Source: an uncultured Sulfolobales archaeon (GTDB lineage Archaea; Thermoproteota; Thermoprotei_A; Sulfolobales; NBVN01). Taken from it: DNA of 64,000 bases. The notes beneath the pieces were generated by a model, which searched no databases, was not told the origin of the DNA, and worked only from the letters and a program-made list of their open reading frames with translations. This document shows positions 40,255-49,563 of this stretch, piece after piece. The position numbers were made by a program, and so were the translations under genes. The first letter of the stretch is position 1; each line of letters starts with the position of its first letter. The stretch lies in the NCBI GenBank assembly GCA_938073905.1, contig CALJEN010000002.1:62001-126000 (forward strand). Direction: 5' to 3'.

Positions 40255-41310
40255 GTGCGCGTGGTCGTCCTCGGAGCCGGGAAGGTCGGCTCCCTGATAG
40301 CGCTCGAGCTCAGCAGGCGCTACGAGGTCGCGGTGGCGGACAGAAGCGCGGAGAGCCTGAAGCCCCTCGAGCCCTACACCAAGACCCTAGTCGCAGACCT
40401 GGGCAGCTGGGACAAGCTGCTGGAGACCGTCAGGAGCTACGAGGTCGTCGTCGACGCCCTCCCCGGGGGCCTCGGCTACAGGGTGCTCAAAGCGTGTGCC
40501 GAGGCGCGCAGGGACGTGGTAGACGTCTCGTTCATGCCGGAGGACGCCTTCTCCCTGAGGGACTCCGTCGAGGATGCCGGCATCACGGCCGCCGTCGACG
40601 CCGGGTTCGCACCGGGGCTCAGCAACATCCTCGTGGGCAGGATCCAGAAGGAGCTCGGCCCCCTCAAGAGGGTAGAGGTGAGCGTGGGAGGGCTACCAAA
40701 GGAGCCCAGACCCCCTCTCTACCACGCCGTCCTCTTCTCGCCTGAAGACCTCATAGACGAGTACCTCAGGCCCGCGAGGGTCGTGAGGGGCGGCAGGATA
40801 GTCTCCGTAGACCCCCTGAGCACCGTGGAGAGGGTGAGGGTCATGGGGCTCGAGCTCGAGAGGTTCCCGACAGACGGGCTCAGGACGATGCTCTACACGA
40901 TAAGCGCCGAGGAGATGACCGAGTACACGCTGAGGTGGCCCGGTCACCTCGAGAGGATGAGGGTTCTCAAGGAGCTCGGCTTCTTCGACAAGGAGAACCT
41001 GGGGTGGACCCTGAGGGTCGTCTTGCCCCACATGGCGTACGAGACCGAGGACGTGTCCGTGATGGAGGTGGTGGGGGAGACCGAGGAGAGTAGGGTCAGG
41101 TTCACTCTCTACGACGAAGCCGTCGGGAAGCACACCTCGATGGCTCGCGTGACCGGCTACACGGCCGCGCTGGTCGCGGACCTCCTGATCAGGGGACGCC
41201 TCCCGAAGGGCCTGGTGCCTCCGGAGACCCTGGGTTCGGACGCCGGAGCCTTCGACTACATAGTTGGTGGGCTCAGATCCAAGGGCGTCAGGTTGGAGAG
41301 GCTGGAGTAG
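40255..41310 (+). CDS. Saccharopine dehydrogenase-like NAD(P)-dependent oxidoreductase
   Basis: 351 residues: Rossmann domain with VVVLGAGKVGSLIALELSRR at the N-terminus, VVVDALPGGLGYRVLKACAEARRDVVDVS and AVDAGFAPGLSNILVGRI, followed by the mixed C-terminal domain of the saccharopine/lysine 6-dehydrogenase family (VEVSVGGLPKEPRPPLYHAVLFSPEDLIDEYLRPA). Likely oxidises or forms a secondary amine on an amino acid such as lysine; substrate not settled. GTG start. Follows guaA by 53 bases with its own TATA-like GATATTTTG at 40214-40222. Confidence 0.85.
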   Translation: MRVVVLGAGKVGSLIALELSRRYEVAVADRSAESLKPLEPYTKTLVADLGSWDKLLETVRSYEVVVDALPGGLGYRVLKACAEARRDVVDVSFMPEDAFSLRDSVEDAGITAAVDAGFAPGLSNILVGRIQKELGPLKRVEVSVGGLPKEPRPPLYHAVLFSPEDLIDEYLRPARVVRGGRIVSVDPLSTVERVRVMGLELERFPTDGLRTMLYTISAEEMTEYTLRWPGHLERMRVLKELGFFDKENLGWTLRVVLPHMAYETEDVSVMEVVGETEESRVRFTLYDEAVGKHTSMARVTGYTAALVADLLIRGRLPKGLVPPETLGSDAGAFDYIVGGLRSKGVRLERLE

Positions 41311-41343
41311 TAGTCCTCGGGAAACGCCCCGAGCCGCGGAGGA

Positions 41344-42318
41344 CTACTTCGCGTACCTGACCCCCCTCGTCAGGGCCACGGCCGCGGCCACCAAGACGAA
41401 TCCCTTGACGACCCACTGGAGGTACGGGTTTACACCCAGCAGTATCAGCACGTTCGTCAGGAGGGTCAGCATGTACGCTCCGAGAACGGGTCCCAGAGGG
41501 CTCCCGACTCCTCCCGAGAGCATTATGCCTCCCAAGACGCAGGAAGCGATCGCGTCGAGCTCGTAGCCCCAGCCAGTCCACGGGTAGGCCACCTCGAGCC
41601 TCGCGTTCATCATTAGCCCGGCTATGGCGTAGTACCCCCCGGCTATCGAGAAGTTTATCAGCTTGACGACGTCCACCCTGACGCCCGAGTACCTGACGGC
41701 CTCCTCGTTGCCCCCGATAGCGTAGGTCAGCAGTCCGATAGACGTCTTCCTGAGCACCGCGTAGTTGAGGGCTCCGAACGCGACGAATATCCAGACCATC
41801 AGGGGCAGCCCAGCGACGTCGCCCGTGAACACTCTGTACGGAGAGAGGCCCACGATCGGCCGGCCCTCGGTCACCACGAGGACTAGACCCCTCCCGGCCA
41901 CGAGCGATGCGAGGGTGGCTACGAACGAGGGTATCCTCGCCTTGGTCACCAGCAGCCCGTTCACGGCACCTACGGCTATGCCGACGAGGACTCCCACGGC
42001 CAGTGCGGCGTGAAGGGGGAGGCCGTAGATCGTGAAGACGGCCGCCGAGACCGTCCCGGCCAGAGCCATGGTGGACCCGGGCGAGAGGTCGATGCTGCCC
42101 ATGAGTATCACCATGGACTCTCCTAGGGCCAGCAGCGCGAGGGGTGCCGTCTGCAGGAGGAGGATCCTCTGGTTGTAGGGCTCGAGGAACTTCGGGGATA
42201 GAGCGCTCGAGACCGCCACCAGCAGCGCCAGGGCTACGAGGGGACCCCCCAGCTCGTGCGCGGTCAGAGACCTCAGCGCGTTACGCAGGGCGCCCAGCGC
42301 GCTACCCACTCCGGCCAC
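41344..42318 (-). CDS. RbsC-type sugar/nucleoside ABC permease
   Basis: Membrane subunit of a carbohydrate-uptake type 2 (CUT2) ABC importer for pentoses, nucleosides or similar. 324 residues, about ten helices, with VILMGSIDLSPGSTMALAGTV, VGAVNGLLVTKARIPSFVATLASLVAGRGLVL, YAIGGNEEAVRYSGVRVDVVKLINFSIAG and CVLGGIMLSGGVGSPLGPVLGAYML as family blocks. Its start overlaps the end of the ATPase gene by 17 bases. No solute-binding protein gene is adjacent. Third gene of the kinase-ATPase-permease operon. Confidence 0.88.
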   Translation of the reverse strand: MAGVGSALGALRNALRSLTAHELGGPLVALALLVAVSSALSPKFLEPYNQRILLLQTAPLALLALGESMVILMGSIDLSPGSTMALAGTVSAAVFTIYGLPLHAALAVGVLVGIAVGAVNGLLVTKARIPSFVATLASLVAGRGLVLVVTEGRPIVGLSPYRVFTGDVAGLPLMVWIFVAFGALNYAVLRKTSIGLLTYAIGGNEEAVRYSGVRVDVVKLINFSIAGGYYAIAGLMMNARLEVAYPWTGWGYELDAIASCVLGGIMLSGGVGSPLGPVLGAYMLTLLTNVLILLGVNPYLQWVVKGFVLVAAAVALTRGVRYAK

Positions 42319-43834
42319 CCAGCATGCCTATAATCCTCTCCCTGCTTAAGCCCCTGTTGTCCAGGACTCCGGCGACCCTCCCCGAGACTAGGACGAGTAT
42401 CCTGTCGGACAGGGTCAGGGCCTCGTCGACGTCGCTCGTGAGGAGCACCACCGAGTACCCCTGGTCTGCCAGACCCGCTATCAGCCTCCTGATCTCGACC
42501 TTGGCCCCCACGTCGATCCCGAAGGTGGGCTCGTCGAGCACCAGCACCCTGACTCCGGCCTCGAGGGACTTGGCTAGGACTACCTTCTGCTGATTCCCCC
42601 CGCTCAGGTTGGAGGTCTTGAAGTCGGGTCTCGGTGGCACTATCCTGAGGGACTCGATCCACTTTTCGGCGACGCTCCTCTCGTACCTCGTCCGCCTGAA
42701 GAGCCTCAGGGCAGAGGCCCTGTAGACGCTCGGCAGGATCACGTTGTCCGATACCGTGAGCTGGAGGACCAGGCCCTCCTGCCTCCTGTCCTCCGGGATG
42801 TACAGTATGCCGAGCCTGAGGGCGTCGGCGGGGCTCTCGATCCTCACCCTCCTTCCGTCCACGTAGATCTCGCCCGATACCACGCGCTGCATCCCCACGA
42901 GGGCCTTCCCCAGCTCCGTCTTACCGGACCCGAGTAGCCCGACGACTCCAAGGACCTCGCCGGGGTACAGGTCGAAGGATACGTCCCTGAGGTCTACCCC
43001 CTTCCCCTCGGAGGCCGTCGTTAGCGACACCACGCGCAGCCTGGGTGGTGCGGGAGTCCTCTCCTCGGCGATCTTCCTGCGGGGGTAGAACTCGTCGAGC
43101 TCCCTGCCCAGCATGTGCTTGACCACCTCCGAGGGGCTGGTCTCGGAGACGGGGCTCGTGAAGACCTTGATCCCGTCCCTCAGAACGGTGACCCTGTCGG
43201 CTATGCGGAAGACCTCCTCGACCCTGTGGGTTATGAAGATCATAGACCTGCCCTCCTTGCGCAGCTCCTCCATGACCTCGAAGAGAACCCCGACCTCCGC
43301 GGTCGTCAGAGGGCTCGTGGGCTCGTCGAGGCATATTACGTCGGCGTTCTCCGCCAGTGCCCTGGCGACCTGGACCAGCTGCCTCTCCCCTACGCCGAGG
43401 TCCCCAAGCTTAGTCCTGGGATCCGTCCTGAGCTTGACCCTCTCGAGGTGCCTCTTAGCTAGGTCCAGCAGCTCCGCCTTCCTGAGCCTACCGAGGATGA
43501 CTCCGCGCATCCCGTAGACCGCCAGGGCCATGTTCTCCGCGATGCTCAGGTTGGGCGCCAGAGTCGCTTCCTGGTGCACCAGGGTTATGCCCAGTCTCTT
43601 GGCGTCCCGCACGTTCCTGATCCGCGCTCTCCTTTCCCCCACGTATATCTCGCCGCGGGTTGGAGTGTAGACCCCTGAGAGTATTTTGACGAACGTGGAC
43701 TTACCCGCCCCGTTCTGACCGACGATCGCGTGTATCTCCGCTCTCTTCAGCTCGAAGTCTACCCCCTTTAGAGCGACGACCCCGGGAAACTCCTTGACTA
43801 TCCCCCTGGTGCGGAGAACGACCCCGGAGCTCAA
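42302..43834 (-). CDS. RbsA-type sugar/nucleoside ABC importer ATPase (double domain)
   Basis: 510 residues with two ATPase domains in tandem, as in CUT2 importers. First domain: Walker A GQNGAGKST (about 39-47), signature-region LGVGERQLVQVARAL, Walker B CLDEPTSPL, His in FITHRVEEV. Second domain: Walker A-like VGLLGSGKTELGKALVG, signature LSGGNQQKVVLAKSL, Walker B VLDEPTFGID, and TSDVDEAL in place of the switch His, as is usual for the second domain. Overlaps the kinase stop by 4 bases and the permease start by 17. Confidence 0.9.
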   Translation of the reverse strand: MSSGVVLRTRGIVKEFPGVVALKGVDFELKRAEIHAIVGQNGAGKSTFVKILSGVYTPTRGEIYVGERRARIRNVRDAKRLGITLVHQEATLAPNLSIAENMALAVYGMRGVILGRLRKAELLDLAKRHLERVKLRTDPRTKLGDLGVGERQLVQVARALAENADVICLDEPTSPLTTAEVGVLFEVMEELRKEGRSMIFITHRVEEVFRIADRVTVLRDGIKVFTSPVSETSPSEVVKHMLGRELDEFYPRRKIAEERTPAPPRLRVVSLTTASEGKGVDLRDVSFDLYPGEVLGVVGLLGSGKTELGKALVGMQRVVSGEIYVDGRRVRIESPADALRLGILYIPEDRRQEGLVLQLTVSDNVILPSVYRASALRLFRRTRYERSVAEKWIESLRIVPPRPDFKTSNLSGGNQQKVVLAKSLEAGVRVLVLDEPTFGIDVGAKVEIRRLIAGLADQGYSVVLLTSDVDEALTLSDRILVLVSGRVAGVLDNRGLSRERIIGMLGGRSG

Positions 43835-44769
43835 CTCGGCGCACCCGTAGCCCGGACGAGCTCCTCGACCTCCTCCCTCGAGGGGACGCTCTGCGCGCCC
43901 ACCCTCGTGGTCTTGAGGGCCGCCGCGGCGTTGGCGAACTCTACTGCCTTGAGCAGGTCTCTCCCCTCCAGCAGGGCCACGGCCAGTGCCGAGCTGAAAG
44001 CGTCTCCGGCACCGACGCTGTCGACCACCCTAACCCTGTACGCCGGGACGTGGGCCCTCAGGTCGCGCGCGACCACCGCGGCGCCCTCGCTGCCCATGGT
44101 GATCACGACGGCCTCGGGTCCCCTCCTGAGTATGGCCTCTCCCGCCTCGAACGCGCTCTCGAGGTCCCTCACGACCACTCCCGAGAGCTGCGAGGCCTCC
44201 ACCCTGTTCGGCGTGACCACGTCCGCGTACGCGAGGAGGGACTCGCTTGCGGCCCGGGCCGGGGCCGGGTTCAGCACGGTCACGGCACCGCACTCCCTCC
44301 CCCTGCGGAGGGCTCTGTGGACGGTCTCCAGGGGGATCTCGAGCTGCGCCAGCACCACCCTCACGCTGGAGGAGAGCTCCCCGAAGGCCCTGTCCACGTG
44401 CTCGGGCCTCACGGAGTCGTCGGCCCCCGGGGCCACCACTATCATGTTCTCGCCCGTCTCCTTGCTCAGGATGATGAAAGCGGTGCCGGTGTGGGTCGAC
44501 CCGTCCACGTAGACGTAGTCCGTCACCACTCCCGCCGACCTGAGGGCCTCGAGAGCCGCCGAGCCCAGCTGGTCTCCGCCGACCGCGCTAACCAGGTAGG
44601 TCACCGCGCCCAGTCTGGCGCAGCCCACGGCCTGGTTCGCTCCCTTACCTCCGGGCCTGACGAAGAAAGCCTCCCCCCTCACCGTCTCGCCCGGTGACGG
44701 AAGCCTGTTCGCGGTGATGTAGAAGTCCATGTGGGTGCTGCCCACAACGAGCACGCTCAGCGGAGACAC
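43831..44769 (-). CDS. rbsK: PfkB-family kinase, ribokinase-like
   Basis: Phosphorylates ribose or a nucleoside. 312 residues from GTG 44769. N-terminal VLVVGSTHMDFYITANRLPSPGETVRGEAFFVRPGGKGANQAVGCARLGA (substrate lid and first PfkB signature), and the anion-hole motif VVDSVGAGDAFSSALAVALLEG with the catalytic Asp. GTG 44784 lies too close to the TATA box to be transcribed, hence 44769. First gene of the RbsA/RbsC operon. Family members in archaea include ribokinase, nucleoside kinase and ADP-dependent ribose-1-phosphate kinase; the last would feed the R15P isomerase encoded at 3.7 kb. Confidence 0.87.
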   Translation of the reverse strand: MSPLSVLVVGSTHMDFYITANRLPSPGETVRGEAFFVRPGGKGANQAVGCARLGAVTYLVSAVGGDQLGSAALEALRSAGVVTDYVYVDGSTHTGTAFIILSKETGENMIVVAPGADDSVRPEHVDRAFGELSSSVRVVLAQLEIPLETVHRALRRGRECGAVTVLNPAPARAASESLLAYADVVTPNRVEASQLSGVVVRDLESAFEAGEAILRRGPEAVVITMGSEGAAVVARDLRAHVPAYRVRVVDSVGAGDAFSSALAVALLEGRDLLKAVEFANAAAALKTTRVGAQSVPSREEVEELVRATGAPS

Positions 44770-44790
44770 CCCGGTACCGGTCACGAGAGA

Positions 44791-44799
44791 ATTAAAAAC
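44791..44799 (-). promoter_or_regulatory. TATA box of the ribokinase/RbsA/RbsC operon
   Basis: GTTTTTAAT on the minus strand; the transcript is expected to start near 44769, the GTG codon itself. Confidence 0.55.
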
Positions 44800-44844
44800 A
44801 CCGACCTCGGGTTCCCGGGATCGGTAGCCCCTCCGGGAGCGGTC

Positions 44845-45732
44845 TCAGTATCTCCTCAGGCGCGGGTTGAAGTACATTTCCAGCCCCCGACCCACCATCA
44901 TGACGGACATGACGGTCACGGCTATCATCAACCCGGGCGGCAGGAACCACCACCAGAGCCCGAGTATGAGGGCGTTCTTTATCATAGCGAAGTGGAGCAC
45001 CGTGCCCCAGCTCTTCACGGTCGGGTCCCCAAGCCCGAGGAAGCTCAGGGAGGACTCCGTGAGCATGGCTATGGCGGTCCTGACGACCACCTCGACGAGG
45101 ACTATGGGAGCCACGTTGGGCAGTATGTGCCTGAGCATTATCCTCAGCGAGGAGGCGCCGAGGGCCACGGCGGACTCTATGTAGGGCCTCTCCTTGATCG
45201 ACAGGGTGGCGGACCTCACGAGCCTGGCGACGGGAGGCCACGACGTCAGGGCTATTGCCAGGATGACCGAGTAGAACATCGGGATGCCCCCGGTTCTGAC
45301 TATGACCGCTACCAGGAACACCGCGAAGAGGAGGGTCGGGATCGAGAGCCACATGTCGACCACTCTCATCAGCACCTCGTCCAGCCTACCCCCATGGTAT
45401 CCGGAGACCAAGCCCACTATAGTGCCGATCGCCGTGCCGGTTATGGCTGCCAGGAAGCCGATGAACAGGGACGCCCTAGTCCCGTAGATCACCTCGCTGA
45501 AGATGTCCTGCCCTATGTCGTTGGTCCCGAGGAGGTGCTTCCAGCTCGGCCTCTCGTACGGGCGCCCTACCCGCTCGTAGGGGTTGTAGGGCGCGATGAG
45601 GTCGGCGAACACCGCCACCGTCAGTATGGCCAGGAAGACTGCTAGCCCCACTACGGCCGCTCTGTCCCGCTTGTAGACGCTCCAGAACTCACCTAGCTTC
45701 TCTCCGAGAGCCCCGAACCGTGCGGACCTCAT
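44845..45732 (-). CDS. Peptide/oligosaccharide ABC importer permease, DppC type (set 1)
   Basis: Second membrane subunit of a family-5 ABC importer. 295 residues: N-terminal helix with YKRDRAAVVGLAVFLAILTVAVFADLIAPYNPYERVGRPYERPSWKHLLGTNDIGQDIFSEVIYGTR, the usual DppC opening, about six helices, and the EAA-like loop around ALGASSLRIMLRHILPNV. It overlaps the DppB gene by 4 bases. No ATPase genes follow: the next gene is the ribokinase operon. Confidence 0.9.
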   Translation of the reverse strand: MRSARFGALGEKLGEFWSVYKRDRAAVVGLAVFLAILTVAVFADLIAPYNPYERVGRPYERPSWKHLLGTNDIGQDIFSEVIYGTRASLFIGFLAAITGTAIGTIVGLVSGYHGGRLDEVLMRVVDMWLSIPTLLFAVFLVAVIVRTGGIPMFYSVILAIALTSWPPVARLVRSATLSIKERPYIESAVALGASSLRIMLRHILPNVAPIVLVEVVVRTAIAMLTESSLSFLGLGDPTVKSWGTVLHFAMIKNALILGLWWWFLPPGLMIAVTVMSVMMVGRGLEMYFNPRLRRY

Positions 45733-46694
45733 CTGTACCTCACCCTGGGGTCTAGGTAGGCGTAGAGGAGGTCTATGACGAGGTTCACGATGATGACGCT
45801 CGCGGCCAGCACGACCACCGCTCCCTGCAGCAGCCAGAAGTCCCTGTTGAATATGGCCTCGTAGACGAGCCTACCGGTTCCCGGGTACGAGAACACGGTC
45901 TCCGTCAGGATCGCCCCGTCTATGATGAAGGCGTACCTCATCCCCAGGACGGTCACTATGGGCAGCATGGCGTTCCGCGCTACGTACCTCCTCTTCACGT
46001 ACTTCTCGGGAAGCCCCCTGGCCACGGCCGTGGTCACGAAGTCCTCGCCCAGCACGTCGACGGCCACGTTCCTCACGTATATCAGCTCAGAGAGGAACCC
46101 CCTGAAGGTGAGGACCGTAAACGGGAGGGCGTAGTGCCAGAGGTAGTCTAGCAGCCAGTCCAGAGACCACTCGAACCTCCTGCCCGGAGTCACAGCACCG
46201 AAGAGCGGGGTGACCCCCAGGACTACGGAGAAGACGTAGAGGAACACTATGGCCAGCCAGAAGTAGGGGGTAGACCTGACGAACATGGAGACGCTCATGA
46301 AGATGGAGTCGAACCTGCTCCCCCTGCGCCAGCCCACCTCTATCCCGACCGCGTACGCCAGGTAGTTGGAGAGGGTTATCGAGGGGACTAGGAGGGCCAG
46401 GGTGTACGGCAGCTTCCGCGCTATGACCTCCGCGACCGGCTCCTTGTAGTGGAGCGAGTAGCCGAGGTCTCCCCGGAACAGGTTGGCCAGGTAGCTCAGG
46501 TACTGCTGGTGGAGGGGCTTGTCCAGCCCGAAGGCCGCCTTGATCGCGGCTATGGTCGCGGGGGATATCCTGGGGTCGTTCTCGAGCTCCGCGAGCGGGT
46601 CTCCGGTCGCTCTAGCCAAGAGGAAGACTACCGTGATTACGGCTATGAAGGTTACGAGAGAGGTGAGAGCCCTCCGGGCTAAAAAGGTCTTCAA
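45729..46694 (-). CDS. Peptide/oligosaccharide ABC importer permease, DppB type (set 1)
   Basis: First membrane subunit. 321 residues, six helices, with the DppB N-terminal pattern ALTSLVTFIAVITVVFLLARATGDPLAELENDPRISPATIAAIKAAFGLDKPLHQQYLSYL, EAA loop TTAVARGLPEKYVKRRYVARNAMLPIVTVLGMRYAFIIDGAILTETVFSYPGTGRL. It lies between the binding protein gene and the DppC gene on the same strand. Confidence 0.9.
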   Translation of the reverse strand: MKTFLARRALTSLVTFIAVITVVFLLARATGDPLAELENDPRISPATIAAIKAAFGLDKPLHQQYLSYLANLFRGDLGYSLHYKEPVAEVIARKLPYTLALLVPSITLSNYLAYAVGIEVGWRRGSRFDSIFMSVSMFVRSTPYFWLAIVFLYVFSVVLGVTPLFGAVTPGRRFEWSLDWLLDYLWHYALPFTVLTFRGFLSELIYVRNVAVDVLGEDFVTTAVARGLPEKYVKRRYVARNAMLPIVTVLGMRYAFIIDGAILTETVFSYPGTGRLVYEAIFNRDFWLLQGAVVVLAASVIIVNLVIDLLYAYLDPRVRYR

Positions 46695-46716
46695 GTTCCA
46701 ACCCTCTCGGAAGCGA

Positions 46717-48612
46717 TCACTTCCTCCTTATCAATAGCAGAGCCAGGGCCGCTGCGACCACGACTACTGCTACGACTGCTGCGACCGCCCAGGTGTAGTC
46801 AGCGGGGGCTGGAGCTGTCACGGTCACGACGACGGTCACGGTCTCCGGCAGTGTCGCAGGCGGAGTCGGCGTAGGAGTGGGTGTAGGTGTGGGGGTCGGC
46901 GTGACTGGCGCCGGGCATGTTGCTGGCTTCAGCCTCAGCCTCAGCATCGTTATCCTGTTGAAGACGCTATCCGTCGCCTCGTAGAACCAACCCTCGAACC
47001 TGTCTGTCCTGTAGGGGTTCGGGTAGGACCTGTAGTAGAGGTTCACCACCGGGGTATCGAGGGCTATCTTCTCCTGTATGATCCAGGCCAGCTCCCTGCG
47101 CTTCTCGAAGTCGAAGGTGCCGAGCAGCTCCACTATCAGGGCGTCTACCTCGGGGTTAGAGTACCTGGCCCAGTTCCCAGCACCCTCCGGTCTGCTGCGG
47201 AACCTGAAGTTGAGCCAGCCGATGTCCGGAGACCACCCGCTCCCGAGGAGCCAGCTCATCACCTTCGCTTCTCTAATGAGGGGCCAGAGCGCGGCCCACT
47301 CGTAGAAGTAGGCCTTGGCCCTGATCCCGATTCCCTCGAGGTCTTTGGCGATGAGCTCGGCGGCTCTGGCTCTTATCGGGTCGTACCCGGGAGTCGGGGA
47401 GTATATCTCTACGGTCACGGGTTCCCCGTTCGGTCCGTCGCGCCAGCCGTCGCCGTCCTTGTCGGTGAACCCTATCTCGTCGAGTATCTGCTTAGCCCTC
47501 TCGGGGTCGTAGTAGACGAGCTTCTCCACGTTGGGGTTGTACCAGGGAGCGCAGGAGCCTAGCGGAGCCACGACGCCCGGGCTGCCCGGGATGCCGTACC
47601 CGAGCAACACGTCCTTCACTATGGCCTCCTTGTTGACGGCGAAGGACAGCGCTAGCCTAAACTTCGAGACGTTGAGGGGCCACATGAGGTTGTTGAGGCC
47701 CCAGTGGTAGAAGTACTCCGCTGTGTAGACGTGTATCCCCACGTTCGGGTTAGCGAGGAGCGTGGGCACGACTGCCGCGTCCACGCCCCAGGTGTACACG
47801 TCCAGGTCACCTTTCTGGATCCCGAGAATGACTATGCTAACGTCGGTGATGGGTATGAGGATTATCTCGTCGATGCACGGCCTGCCCATCCAGTAGTCCT
47901 TGTTGACGGTGAACTTTATGTACTGCCCGGGCACCCTCTCGACGAACCTGAACGGACCGCTCCCCACGAGGTCCTCGGGCTTGGGCGAGTACTTGGCGAG
48001 CTCATCCCCCATAGACTCAAGGAGGGGCTCCCATACGTGCTTGGGCATTATCCTCACGACGGTCAGCGAGTTGAGGATGAACTGCGAGTCTGGCTTCTTG
48101 AAGACTATCCTGACCGTGTACCTGTCCGCGGCCTCGGCCCTCTCGACCGAGGTGAAGTAGCCGTGGTAGTACGTCCACGACTTGTTGGCCAGGACGTTTA
48201 TGGTGAAGGCTACGTCCTCGGCGGTCAGCTCGACCCCGTCGTGGAACCTTATCCCCTTCTTGATGCCCATGGTGAGGACTAGGTAGTCCTCGCTGTACCT
48301 CATCCACTCCGCGACCTCCCACGTCAGAGTCCCGTTGACGATCCTCAGGGGCCTATCGTATGCCAGGTCTAGGGTCAGGAGATCCCACGTGGCGCCGGCG
48401 ACCCACCAGTTGAGGGTCGTCACGTCGCTCGGCAGCGCGACCCTGAGCGTGCCCCCGTAGCACGTGCAGGGCTCCAGCCACCTGTCGTAGGTCTCGGCGG
48501 ACACATCCAGGGCCTTGGCGGTAATCCCGGTCAGCGCGTACGCCGTTGCCGAGGCGAGCATGAGTATGGCTAGCACCAGGGTTAGGGCCTGTGCGAAAGT
48601 TTGGTTACGCAC
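46717..48612 (-). CDS. Family 5 extracellular solute-binding protein with C-terminal membrane anchor (set 1)
   Basis: Captures peptides or oligosaccharides for the set 1 importer. 631 residues. N-terminal signal segment (about 8-30), a long SBP_bac_5 domain (TLNWWVAG, RFHDGVELTAEDVAFTINVL, VGSGPFRFVERVPGQYIKFTVNKDYWMGRP, FALSFAVNKEAIV-type helix, CAPWYNPNVEK), then a Thr/Pro-repeat linker near 575-590 and a C-terminal transmembrane helix ending LLLIRRK. This stalk-and-anchor replaces a lipid anchor, as in other crenarchaeal binding proteins. GTG start; TATA box at 48641-48650. Confidence 0.9.
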   Translation of the reverse strand: MRNQTFAQALTLVLAILMLASATAYALTGITAKALDVSAETYDRWLEPCTCYGGTLRVALPSDVTTLNWWVAGATWDLLTLDLAYDRPLRIVNGTLTWEVAEWMRYSEDYLVLTMGIKKGIRFHDGVELTAEDVAFTINVLANKSWTYYHGYFTSVERAEAADRYTVRIVFKKPDSQFILNSLTVVRIMPKHVWEPLLESMGDELAKYSPKPEDLVGSGPFRFVERVPGQYIKFTVNKDYWMGRPCIDEIILIPITDVSIVILGIQKGDLDVYTWGVDAAVVPTLLANPNVGIHVYTAEYFYHWGLNNLMWPLNVSKFRLALSFAVNKEAIVKDVLLGYGIPGSPGVVAPLGSCAPWYNPNVEKLVYYDPERAKQILDEIGFTDKDGDGWRDGPNGEPVTVEIYSPTPGYDPIRARAAELIAKDLEGIGIRAKAYFYEWAALWPLIREAKVMSWLLGSGWSPDIGWLNFRFRSRPEGAGNWARYSNPEVDALIVELLGTFDFEKRRELAWIIQEKIALDTPVVNLYYRSYPNPYRTDRFEGWFYEATDSVFNRITMLRLRLKPATCPAPVTPTPTPTPTPTPTPPATLPETVTVVVTVTAPAPADYTWAVAAVVAVVVVAAALALLLIRRK

Positions 48613-48640
48613 GTTACCACCGAGCTCTAAACGGACGTTG

Positions 48641-48650
48641 TAATTTAAAC
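48641..48650 (-). promoter_or_regulatory. TATA box of peptide-type importer operon 1
   Basis: GTTTAAATTA on the minus strand, 29-38 bases before the GTG of the binding protein. Confidence 0.55.
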
Positions 48651-48702
48651 TTTTGCGCCCGACCCGTGTTCTGATGGTCGGACGTTCTTCGGTCCGGAGG
48701 GT

Positions 48703-49563
48703 CTACCTCCTCGAGAAGCGGAGCCTCGGATTGACCCTCTCCTCGATGGCTATCCCGAGCAGAGTGAACCCCGTCCCCAGCAGGGCTATCCCGAGCCCCG
48801 GGACGAAGACCCACAGCAGCAGTCCCTGGTCGAGAGCGTGGCCCGCCTGGGCCCTCCTGAGCATCTGGCCCCAGCTCTTCACGGTCGGATCCCCGAGCCC
48901 GAGGAAGCTGAGCCCCGCCTCCGCGAGGATGGCCGACGTAGCGCTCAGCACGAGGTTCGCGATTATCAGGGGGACTACGTGGGGGAGGATGTGTCTGAAC
49001 ATTATCCTGAGGCCACTAGCCCCCGCAGCTCTCGCGGCCTCTACGTAGGGCCTCTCCCTCAGGCTCAAGACCTGGGCCCTGACCACCCTCGCGAAGCCCG
49101 ACCAGCCGAAGAACGCTAGGATCAGGACGATGTTGTTTAGGCTGGGCCCCAAGTAGGCGGCTAGTATGATTATTAATGGGAGAGAGGGGAGGGCCAGCAT
49201 CACGTCCACAGCTCCCACCACGACCTCGTCCACCAGACCCCCGAGGTAGCCGGACAGGAGGCCCAGCAGAGTTCCCAGGACGGACGCGATGAGGGGGGCC
49301 GTGAGGCCGACGTACAGGCTGACCCTGCTCCCGTATATGAACTCGCTGAGGATGTCCTGCCCTATGTCGTTGGTCCCCAGGGGGAACCTGTCGCTCGGGG
49401 GAGTGTACGGGAGTCCCACGATCTCGTAGGGGTCGTAGGGGGCCAGGAGGTCGGCGAACACGGCTACCAGGGAGAACGCGAGCAGTATGGAGAAGCCCGC
49501 GAGGCCGAGCCTGCTCCCGAAGAGCACGCGGAGCACCTCCCTCAGGGCAGAGCCCATGGTCAT
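48703..49563 (-). CDS. Peptide/oligosaccharide ABC importer permease, DppC type (set 2)
   Basis: 286 residues with the DppC pattern: SRLGLAGFSILLAFSLVAVFADLLAPYDPYEIVGLPYTPPSDRFPLGTNDIGQDILSEFIYGSR, EAA loop AARAAGASGLRIMFRHILPHV. Clearly paralogous to the set 1 DppC at 44.8 kb, so the two importers probably arose by duplication. Overlaps its DppB partner by 4 bases. Confidence 0.9.
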   Translation of the reverse strand: MTMGSALREVLRVLFGSRLGLAGFSILLAFSLVAVFADLLAPYDPYEIVGLPYTPPSDRFPLGTNDIGQDILSEFIYGSRVSLYVGLTAPLIASVLGTLLGLLSGYLGGLVDEVVVGAVDVMLALPSLPLIIILAAYLGPSLNNIVLILAFFGWSGFARVVRAQVLSLRERPYVEAARAAGASGLRIMFRHILPHVVPLIIANLVLSATSAILAEAGLSFLGLGDPTVKSWGQMLRRAQAGHALDQGLLLWVFVPGLGIALLGTGFTLLGIAIEERVNPRLRFSRR

